From Acidobacteriota bacterium (lineage in GTDB: Bacteria; Acidobacteriota; Blastocatellia; Pyrinomonadales; Pyrinomonadaceae): a DNA stretch of 6,272 nucleotides. A program made the translations under genes and the position numbers. Shown here piece after piece: positions 1-4,540 of the stretch (its first letter is position 1; the number at the start of each line of letters is the position of its first letter). A model generated the notes under the pieces. The model did no database searches. It saw nothing but the letters and a program-made list of their open reading frames with translations, and was not told the origin of the DNA. The stretch lies in contig JAIVJP010000320.1 in the NCBI GenBank assembly GCA_020199975.1, forward strand, positions 1-6,272. The letters run 5' to 3'.

Positions 1-229
1 GAATGACGAGCTCAGCCAGGTACAACGCTTCTTCAATCTTACTCGTGGCGCGCACTCGTTCAGGGATGTGCGAATCGGGCAGGTAGACTGCGTTAAGGTG
101 TTGCCTGTTAATCGATTCAACGACTTCTGCGTTCCGTGACCACAGCCCCACGTCGTGGCCGCGCCGCGCCGCAACGATTCCCAGTGCTGTCCCCCAACTC
201 CCCGCCCCAATGACTGCAACACGCTTCAT
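1..229 (-). CDS. gpsA: NAD(P)-dependent glycerol-3-phosphate dehydrogenase, N-terminal part (runs off the left edge)
   Basis: This enzyme reduces dihydroxyacetone phosphate to sn-glycerol-3-phosphate in the cytoplasm, supplying the backbone for phospholipids. The visible 76 residues begin MKRVAVIGAGSWGTALG. That carries the Rossmann-fold dinucleotide-binding glycines (GAGSWG, residues 8-13) in the form typical of GpsA. It continues with RRGHDVGLWSR and NRQHLNAVYLPDSHIP, matching the family pattern in which a few residues after the first Rossmann strand comes the N-x-x-x-x-x-LP stretch. The remaining roughly 250 residues, including the catalytic lysine region, lie outside the window. The ATG at 229 is preceded only by a weak AGAG purine stretch. 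It lies downstream of plsY on the same strand, the next enzyme in the same pathway, so the two probably share a transcript despite the 158-base gap. Confidence 0.93.
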   Translation of the reverse strand, partial: MKRVAVIGAGSWGTALGIVAARRGHDVGLWSRNAEVVESINRQHLNAVYLPDSHIPERVRATSKIEEALYLAELVI

Positions 230-254
230 CTTACTCTGATCGCTTGCCCTTCAC

Positions 255-332
255 TTGAGCACAGGCGTCTGCCTCTAACTGGGACCGCAGGCGTCTCGCC
301 TCTGCTGGGACCGCTGGCGTCCCGCCCGCCCG
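255..332. repeat. Three degenerate 26-base tandem units with small hairpins
   Basis: Three units follow each other at a 26-base period (255-280, 281-306, 307-332). Units two and three are closest, both beginning GGGACCGC and continuing with GGCGTC and CGCC. Unit one keeps only the AGGCGTCT core. Each has a small stem: 263-266 with 271-274, 289-293 with 297-301 (AGGCG/CGCCT), and 316-319 with 323-326 (GGCG/CGCC). They fill the gap between the plsY stop and the gpsA start. I infer a dispersed GC-rich intergenic repeat family. Whether copies occur elsewhere in the genome cannot be seen here. Confidence 0.6.
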
Positions 333-351
333 AGCGTCGCAAGGCGCGAAT

Positions 352-377
352 TGCAGCGCGGGCGTCTCCCCGCGCCG
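352..377. repeat. Fourth diverged repeat unit with a 7-bp perfect hairpin after plsY
   Basis: This stretch shares the GGCGTCTC core with the upstream 26-base units but is otherwise diverged. It contains a perfect 7-bp inverted repeat, GCGCGGG at 356-362 and CCCGCGC at 369-375, with a 6-base loop. It lies 12 bases beyond the plsY stop codon. There is no T tract on either side, so it is not a standard intrinsic terminator. It could slow decay of the plsY message or weaken read-through into gpsA, which is inference. Confidence 0.45.
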
Positions 378-387
378 TAGCTGCTCT

Positions 388-1035
388 TCACCGAAACTTA
401 CTCTCCCCTCCTTTCACCAGTCGCCCGACATTCTCCCGATGCGCAAACACAATCAACAACGCACCGATCACCGCAACCGTCATCAGCGGCGCAAAATTAG
501 GTTGCGGCGAAACGACCCTATGCCTCAACAACGCCAGTACCGGTATCGATAGCGCCGCGACCATCGAACCTAATGACACATACCGCGTCAACAATACAAT
601 CCCTACGAAGATCAACGCGGCTATTCCTACGACTGCGGGCATTAAGACCAGGAACACGCCAACTCCTGTTGCGACTCCCTTCCCTCCTCGAAATTTCAAC
701 CACACGGGAAAGATGTGCCCAATCATCACTACCAACGCGGCTGCAGCGACCCACCATGCGGCTGAAATCTGTAGGGGCGCACCTCTGAGTGCGCCCGCTG
801 CGGGCACACTCAGAACCGACAAAGCAACTAAAATTGCGGCTGCGCCTTTGAGCGCGTCGAGAAGCAATGTCAACACGCCCGCGGCTTTCCCTGCGCGACG
901 CGAGACATTAGTTGCGCCCGTCCCGCCTGAACCAGTCTGCCGAATGTCGGCGCCTTGCTTTGCTCGAACAATTAAGTAACCAAATGGAATCGATCCCAGC
1001 AGGTATGCAGTGACGATAATAAGCACAGGTCGCAC
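388..1035 (-). CDS. plsY: Acyl-phosphate:glycerol-3-phosphate acyltransferase PlsY
   Basis: PlsY is an integral inner-membrane enzyme that transfers the acyl group from acyl-phosphate (made by PlsX) to glycerol-3-phosphate, giving lysophosphatidic acid. The protein is rich in hydrophobic helices and shows the family signatures in order: AYLLGSIPFGYLI (about residues 10-22), GSGGTGATNVSRRAGK (35-50) followed by LLLDALKG (57-64), and GHIFPVWLKFRGGKGVATG (106-124). I chose the GTG at 1035, giving 215 residues, the usual family length. A GGTGGAG sits 12 bases upstream, and the signature helix then starts near residue 5 as in homologues. A TTG at 1113 would add 26 residues that look like translated repeat. 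Residues about 77-91 form an extra loop encoded by a double hairpin repeat. The next gene on the same strand is gpsA, whose product makes its substrate. Confidence 0.93.
   Translation of the reverse strand: MRPVLIIVTAYLLGSIPFGYLIVRAKQGADIRQTGSGGTGATNVSRRAGKAAGVLTLLLDALKGAAAILVALSVLSVPAAGALRGAPLQISAAWWVAAAALVVMIGHIFPVWLKFRGGKGVATGVGVFLVLMPAVVGIAALIFVGIVLLTRYVSLGSMVAALSIPVLALLRHRVVSPQPNFAPLMTVAVIGALLIVFAHRENVGRLVKGGESKFR
775..813. repeat. Double palindrome inside plsY (two mutually exclusive hairpins)
   Basis: Two overlapping inverted repeats lie inside the plsY frame. Hairpin one is a perfect 8-bp stem, GGGCGCAC at 775-782 with GTGCGCCC at 789-796, loop 6. Hairpin two pairs CTGAGTGCGCCC at 785-796 with GGGCACACTCAG at 802-813, 11 of 12 positions matching, loop 5. 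Both use 789-796, so only one can form at a time. In the minus strand this encodes about residues 75-88 (around VPAAGALRGAP), a loop between membrane helices that is longer than in E. coli PlsY. I infer insertion of a palindromic repeat in frame. Confidence 0.6.
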
Positions 1036-1060
1036 GCTAACACTATTCTCCACCGACGCG

Positions 1061-1090
1061 ATAACTTCAGGCTTGAAAGCCGAGACTATC
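1061..1090. repeat. Short palindromic element upstream of plsY
   Basis: A compact inverted repeat, GGCTT at 1070-1074 with AAGCC at 1077-1081 and a 2-base centre, lies in a context (CTTCAGGCTTGAAAGCCGAG) that looks like a mobile or dispersed palindromic repeat rather than coding sequence. It falls between the alternative TTG start (1113) and the preferred GTG start (1035) of plsY. That supports the shorter protein. It may instead be part of the plsY 5' leader. Copies elsewhere cannot be checked from this window. Confidence 0.35.
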
Positions 1091-1149
1091 ACAACCGGTC
1101 TGAGGAGCAACAAGCGGCAGTCGAAAGCGAATAGGTGCGAAAGGCCCCC

Positions 1150-1179
1150 TTGTTTTCACACATACCTGCGTTCTAAACT
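1150..1179 (+). promoter_or_regulatory. Possible promoter of the small-gene island, close to a leaderless start
   Basis: TTGTTT at 1150-1155 and TAAACT at 1174-1179 are separated by 18 bases and resemble -35 and -10 boxes, with 3 and 4 of 6 consensus bases. The -10 box ends only 6 bases before the ATG at 1186, and no purine-rich ribosome site precedes that ATG. If the boxes are real, the first transcript base would lie at or near the start codon, giving a leaderless message. The match is weak and could be chance. Confidence 0.25.
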
Positions 1180-1185
1180 CCCTTC

Positions 1186-1344
1186 ATGAGCACGAACATA
1201 TTAGACCCCGCAAAGAGCTTTCCCCTGTCGGAGCGTATCGAACTGGTAAAATCGCTTTGGGAAAGCATCATTCAGGACGGTTACGAGCCAGAGTTGACGA
1301 CCCAGTCGGCGATCCAATTCCTCCGACTGTGCGGTCAAGGCTGA
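1186..1344 (+). CDS. Short antitoxin-like protein of the addiction-module type, probably truncated
   Basis: The 52-residue product starts MSTNILDPAKSFPLSERIEL and continues VKSLWESI. This is the characteristic N-terminal half of the putative addiction-module antitoxins (Unstab_antitox type, often called RelB/StbD-like partners of RelE/ParE toxins): a short helix, an L-S-x-x-E-R-I-x-L segment, then L-W-E-S-I. Family members are usually about 65-80 residues and end with an acidic segment containing a W-E-E/x-V or similar stretch. Here that part is missing and the frame ends with FLRLCGQG. After the stop the same frame reads IKVWEEL and another frame reads VKADLESKYGKS, so a frameshift or decay is likely. 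No RelE or ParE toxin follows. The next genes are DUF4160 and DUF2442. It may be a relic or a shortened working antitoxin. Confidence 0.55.
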   Translation: MSTNILDPAKSFPLSERIELVKSLWESIIQDGYEPELTTQSAIQFLRLCGQG

Positions 1345-1441
1345 TCTTGAATCAAAGTATGGGAAGAGCTGATGCCCCTTCCTTTAGTCACTTTAGAACA
1401 TCAACGGAAGCCGCCTTTCTCAGAGGGAGGACGGAATAATC
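1345..1441 (+). other. Spacer that may hold the decayed 3' end of the antitoxin-like gene
   Basis: These 97 bases separate the stop of the antitoxin-like frame from the DUF4160 start. Protein-like fragments persist in more than one frame, such as IKVWEEL from 1351 in the upstream frame, but none joins the upstream gene without a frame change. The 3' end carries GGGAGGA at 1425-1431, a strong ribosome-binding site placed 10 bases before the GTG at 1442. Confidence 0.35.
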
Positions 1442-1681
1442 GTGAGTCCCACAATATTTCGTGAACTGGGGTTTAGATTCTTTTTCTTCTCGCGTGAGGA
1501 GGCGAGAATGCATGTCCACGTTCATTGTAGTCATGGAGAGGCTAAGTTTTGGCTTGAACCGGACACCGAGTTAGCAGAGAATTACGGCCTTAGAGGCCGC
1601 GAGATACAAACCGCGCTGCAGTTGATCGAGGAACATGAAAATGAAATCAGAGACGCATGGCGTCGGCACTTCGGAGGCTGA
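1442..1681 (+). CDS. DUF4160 family protein
   Basis: This is a small soluble protein of 79 residues, the usual size for DUF4160, starting with GTG behind a strong GGGAGGA ribosome site 10 bases upstream. It shows the family pattern in order: SPTIFRELGFRFFFFSREE (residues 2-20), the histidine-rich MHVHVHC (23-29), GEAKFWLEP (32-40), then a helix with GLRGREIQTALQLIEEHENEI and the closing DAWRRHF (71-77). The paired histidines and the AKFWL stretch are the best-conserved marks. The biochemical function is not established as far as I know. Members often sit next to DUF2442 genes, as here, and such pairs are suspected toxin-antitoxin-like modules. The downstream DUF2442 gene begins inside this one in another frame, pointing to coupled translation. 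Confidence 0.88.
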   Translation: MSPTIFRELGFRFFFFSREEARMHVHVHCSHGEAKFWLEPDTELAENYGLRGREIQTALQLIEEHENEIRDAWRRHFGG

Positions 1682-1904
1682 AGTGACCCACATCTCTAAG
1701 CACGGCTTCTGGCTCTTACTGGACGATAAGGAATCATTTCTTCCTTTCAAACAGTTTCCCTGGTTCAGGGAAGCGCCTGTTTCTGCCATCCTGAATGTGA
1801 AGGTGCTAAGCGAGCACCATCTGTACTGGCCTGATCTTGACGTGGACTTAGCCGTAGAATCGATCGAGCACCCGGAACGATTTCCCCTGATAGCCAAAGA
1901 ATAG
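1641..1904 (+). CDS. DUF2442 family protein
   Basis: The product of 87 residues carries a clear DUF2442 domain: VTHISKHGFWLLLDD (about 15-29), FLPFKQFPWFREAPVSAI (33-50), NVKVLSEHHLYWPDLDVDL (52-70) and a terminal VESIEHPERFPL (72-83). The HLYWPDLDVDL stretch is the most diagnostic. I chose the ATG at 1641 because GAGG at 1628-1631 is then 9 bases away; the ATG at 1635 is possible but has only 3 bases of spacing. The gene overlaps the end of the DUF4160 gene by about 41 bases, so the two are almost certainly cotranscribed and translationally coupled. The function is unknown. In a toxin-antitoxin reading it would be the partner of the DUF4160 protein, but which is toxin and which is antitoxin cannot be told from sequence. 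Confidence 0.88.
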   Translation: MKSETHGVGTSEAEVTHISKHGFWLLLDDKESFLPFKQFPWFREAPVSAILNVKVLSEHHLYWPDLDVDLAVESIEHPERFPLIAKE

Positions 1905-2199
1905 TCAGCATAGATCCGTTACAGGCGGAGTCTTAATACGACAGTGAGAAGCACTGTGAGAAGCACTTGGTATTACTTGGTATCTATAGTATTTGATGGC
2001 CTAACTCCAAACCTCAATCTTGCGACAAGTACAAGGATCGAGCTGCCCCTTTCTATGGTGAAACTCACACCACTTGAGTCTAGCAGGGCAAAGTTTGGCG
2101 AGGATTTTCTACCTTTTTTGCCGAATCGAATGACTAAGCGACACTTGCTGCCTAATAGGATTGCGGCTTCATCGCTTCCTCTAACCGAGCAATTTTCAA
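1905..2199. other. Gene-free region between two convergent transcripts
   Basis: This stretch of 295 bases separates the DUF2442 stop from the cinA stop. Open frames cross it on both strands, but they lack recognisable motifs and ribosome sites and extend into cinA antisense, so I do not call them genes. It appears more AT-rich than the flanking genes. I found no convincing hairpin followed by a T tract for either convergent transcript. The notable content is the pair of micro-duplications near 1944-1983. Confidence 0.5.
1944..1983. repeat. Two adjacent micro-duplications (12 bases x2, then 9 bases x2)
   Basis: GTGAGAAGCACT occurs twice with no gap at 1944-1955 and 1956-1967. Immediately overlapping its end, ACTTGGTAT occurs at 1965-1973 and again at 1975-1983. 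The copies are exact. Consecutive short duplications suggest replication slippage or repair at a junction. They lie just downstream of the small-gene island, about 40 bases after the DUF2442 stop. Confidence 0.7.
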
Positions 2200-3447
2200 T
2201 TAGATCAATCGTCGTCGCAGCAGATCCAGCGCGGCTTGTGAGGCACGCCAACGGATCAGCTGACGATCACCGGGAAGCATCAACTTGCGATGTTCGGTTT
2301 GAACTTCGCTGGCGAGCGCGATATAGACCAGCCCTACAGGCTTCTCCTCGGTTCCTCCTCCGGGACCCGCAATTCCTGTGACCGCAAGGCCAAAGTCTGT
2401 TCCCGCCCGTTTACGAATCCCTTCGGCCATCGACTCGGCCACCGGCGCGCTCACCGATCCATGTTTGAGCAGCAGCACTGGCTTGACGCCGATAGTTCTT
2501 GTCTTCGATTCGTTTGAATAAGCCACCACGCCCTCGATGAAGTAGCGAGATGAGCCGGCAACATCGGTGAGGCGCTCAGCGATCAGACCACCAGTACAAC
2601 TCTCTGCGACCGCGATGGTATAGCCTCCAACAGATAATCGCAGACCGACTATGTCCTCCATTTGCTCTCCGCGAAACGCGAAGATGGAGTGGCCCAATTC
2701 CGATTCGAGCTCGGCGGACACTTTGTCCAGCAGCGTCTCGGCATCAGCTTCCGTTCGACCTCGTGCCGTAAGCTGAACTTCGATTTCACCCTTGTTGAAG
2801 AGAATCGTTGTTTGTGGATTGGTGTACCGAGTGTAGATAGGAGCGATCCTCTCATCAACTGCCGACTCTCCCATTCCTGCTACCCGCAACACGCGACGAA
2901 CCACACGCAAGTGTCCAGCCTTTGACTCGAGCCTTGGCTGAACATGATTCTTGAACATCGGACGCATTTCCCTGGGAGGACCAGGCAAAAGGGCGATTGA
3001 CGTGTCGTCGTGGTCAATAAACAGACCCGGCGCTGTGCCGTTCGGATTGTCGAGCACTTCCGCGCCGTCAATAACCATCGCCTGCCGGGAATTGCGTTCT
3101 GGCATCGTGAGCCCAAAACTCAGGAAACGCTTCCGAATCTCTTCCAGCACCGACTCATCAAGAAACAGCCGTCGGCCCAGAGCACGCGCCGCTACCTTGC
3201 GGGTGATGTCATCTTCGGTTGGTCCAAGGCCGCCGGTGGTGACCACGACTCGAGACCGCTTAACTGCGTCTCTGATGGTCTCCTCCAGACGCGCATCATC
3301 GTCGCCGACGATGGTCTTCAGCTTCACTTCAATGCCAATGCTATTGAGTTTTTCAGTCAGCCAGAGGCTGTTCGTGTCTGTGCGATCGGAGGCCAACAAT
3401 TCCGAACCGATCGCGATGATTTCGGCTGTAAGCGTGGGTATGAGCAA
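2200..3447 (-). CDS. cinA: CinA family protein: molybdopterin-binding-like domain plus nicotinamide-nucleotide amidohydrolase (PncC) domain
   Basis: This full-length two-domain CinA protein has 415 residues from the chosen start. The N-terminal MoCF/COG1058 domain opens with AEIIAIGSELL (8-18) and DTNS (24-27), then has VGDD (47-50), TTGGLGPTEDDITR (70-83), NGTAPG (136-141) and LLPGPPREM (153-161). In characterised homologues this domain has pyrophosphatase activity on ADP-ribose-type substrates. The C-terminal domain, from about 262, carries AESCTGG (281-287) with the likely catalytic serine, VVAYSNESK (307-315), HGSVS (329-333) and AVTGIAGPGGG (355-365). This is the NMN deamidase signature used in pyridine nucleotide salvage. 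No ATG fits: the ATG at 3600 would overlap the upstream dehydrogenase gene by 110 bases. TTG at 3447 places the family's N-terminus correctly; TTG at 3477 is the alternative. Neither has a good ribosome site. It is last in the four-gene run. Confidence 0.93.
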   Translation of the reverse strand: MLIPTLTAEIIAIGSELLASDRTDTNSLWLTEKLNSIGIEVKLKTIVGDDDARLEETIRDAVKRSRVVVTTGGLGPTEDDITRKVAARALGRRLFLDESVLEEIRKRFLSFGLTMPERNSRQAMVIDGAEVLDNPNGTAPGLFIDHDDTSIALLPGPPREMRPMFKNHVQPRLESKAGHLRVVRRVLRVAGMGESAVDERIAPIYTRYTNPQTTILFNKGEIEVQLTARGRTEADAETLLDKVSAELESELGHSIFAFRGEQMEDIVGLRLSVGGYTIAVAESCTGGLIAERLTDVAGSSRYFIEGVVAYSNESKTRTIGVKPVLLLKHGSVSAPVAESMAEGIRKRAGTDFGLAVTGIAGPGGGTEEKPVGLVYIALASEVQTEHRKLMLPGDRQLIRWRASQAALDLLRRRLI

Positions 3448-3490
3448 GGGAGACTTGAAATGTGCTCGCGTTGTCAATCCTAATTTTCGA

Positions 3491-4540
3491 TCAGCTGATC
3501 CGGCGACGGATTGCCTCGCCCGCTTGTTTCGTAGAAAGGGAGCCGCCAAGATCTTGCGTGGTTTCGTTCTCTGAAACTGCGCCGCGTACGGCCGCTTCAA
3601 TCGCGTTGCAGGCTTCGCGATAACCGAGGTACTCTACCATCATTGCGGAAGTGAGTATCGCTCCGATCGGGTTCGCGACATCTTTCCCTGCAAGCAGCGG
3701 CGCGCTTCCATGCACTGGTTCAAACAACGAAACCCTGCCCGGGTGAATGTTTCCTGAAGCGGCCAATCCCAGCCCACCCTGGATCGCTGCGCCCAGATCA
3801 GTCAGGATGTCGCCGAAAAGATTATTGCTGACAATCACGTCATACTGCGCGGGATCCAGCACCATAAACATGGCCATCGCATCTACATATTGATGGTTGG
3901 CCTGAATCTCCGGATACCGGGCGCTAACTTCCGTAAAGACTCTTTGCCATAGATCGCCGCCGAATCGCTGTACGTTTGACTTATCGGCCATCGTGACGCG
4001 CTTATCACCTTGAGCCCTCGCATACTCGAACGCGGCCACAATAATTCGTTCCACTCCGCGTCGAGTGTTTAGTTCCTCCTGAGTAGCGATCTCCTCACTT
4101 GTTCCCTTTTTAAAAAAACCGCCGGCTCCGCAATAAGCGCCCTCTGTGTTCTCACGGAAGACAACGAAATCTATGTCTTCAACTGTGCGGTTGTTGAGCG
4201 GAGTCAGGCGTGAATCCAGCAAGCGGACAGGGCGTAAATTGATGTAGAGATCCAGACCACGCCTCATCCCCAACAGGATTTCTTCCGCATGTTGATTAGA
4301 AGCAACCCGAGGATCACCAAAGGCTCCTGCAAGAATTGCCTGAAACTCGTCGGAGAGCATCTCCAGCGCGCCGGCAGGCAAACCCACGCCTTCTTTGAGA
4401 AACCTTTCCGCGCCCCAATCGAAGTGGACCACTTCAAGCTGGACGTCGTGCGATGCTCGCAACGCCTCGAGCGTATGCACGGCCTCAGCAATCACTTCCG
4501 GTCCAATTCCGTCACCTGGAATTACAGCTACTCTCTTCAT
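3491..4540 (-). CDS. leuB: 3-isopropylmalate dehydrogenase-like NAD-dependent beta-decarboxylating dehydrogenase
   Basis: This 349-residue member of the isocitrate/isopropylmalate dehydrogenase family oxidises and decarboxylates a 2-hydroxy acid in the cytoplasm. The most likely role is step three of leucine synthesis. Visible marks are IPGDGIGPEV (7-16), LRPV with Arg103, RENTEG with Arg129, Tyr136, Lys187 in ADKSNV, Asp220 in QYVDAMAM, Asp244 and Asp248 in LFGDILTD, and the cofactor segment EPVHGSAPLLAGKDVANP (274-291). ILLGMRR (88-94) puts leucines where isopropylmalate enzymes recognise their substrate's side chain. The C-terminal DLGGSLST matches LeuB. However, the segment around 136-156 (GAGGFFKKGTSEEIATQ) follows a LeuB-like subgroup rather than the E. 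coli or Thermus form. No leuC or leuD is near, so tartrate/malate-type or homoisocitrate activity is not excluded. The ATG overlaps the upstream gene's stop (ATGA), indicating translational coupling. Confidence 0.88.
   Translation of the reverse strand: MKRVAVIPGDGIGPEVIAEAVHTLEALRASHDVQLEVVHFDWGAERFLKEGVGLPAGALEMLSDEFQAILAGAFGDPRVASNQHAEEILLGMRRGLDLYINLRPVRLLDSRLTPLNNRTVEDIDFVVFRENTEGAYCGAGGFFKKGTSEEIATQEELNTRRGVERIIVAAFEYARAQGDKRVTMADKSNVQRFGGDLWQRVFTEVSARYPEIQANHQYVDAMAMFMVLDPAQYDVIVSNNLFGDILTDLGAAIQGGLGLAASGNIHPGRVSLFEPVHGSAPLLAGKDVANPIGAILTSAMMVEYLGYREACNAIEAAVRGAVSENETTQDLGGSLSTKQAGEAIRRRIS

Noticed and set aside
356..375. Intrinsic terminator after plsY
   Set aside because: The stem is good but there is no T tract on the minus-strand transcript, and gpsA follows in the same pathway.
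155..979. Long plus-strand open frame of 274 codons opposite plsY
   Set aside because: It is antisense to plsY and crosses the start of gpsA. Its composition (Pro, Thr, Ala, Arg rich) is that of a reverse-strand shadow and it has no recognisable domain.
1257..1439. 60-codon plus-strand frame overlapping the antitoxin-like gene
   Set aside because: It shows no family motif and no ribosome site, and it is in a different frame from the recognisable antitoxin segment.
1571..1897. 108-codon minus-strand frame opposite DUF4160/DUF2442
   Set aside because: It is antisense to two clear domain proteins and has no motif.
1973..2251. 92-codon minus-strand frame after cinA
   Set aside because: It overlaps the cinA end in another frame. 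Its sequence looks like low-information intergenic translation and no family is recognised, though a small unknown gene cannot be fully excluded.
1944..2381. 145-codon plus-strand frame across the gene-free region
   Set aside because: It runs into the 3' end of cinA on the opposite strand, begins inside the duplicated 12-mers, and shows no domain or ribosome site.
2951..3574. 207-codon plus-strand frame opposite cinA
   Set aside because: It is a Ser/Arg-rich shadow of a well-supported conserved gene.
3448..3600. Extension of cinA to the ATG at 3600
   Set aside because: It would overlap the conserved C-terminus of the dehydrogenase gene and add about 50 residues with no match to the CinA N-terminus.
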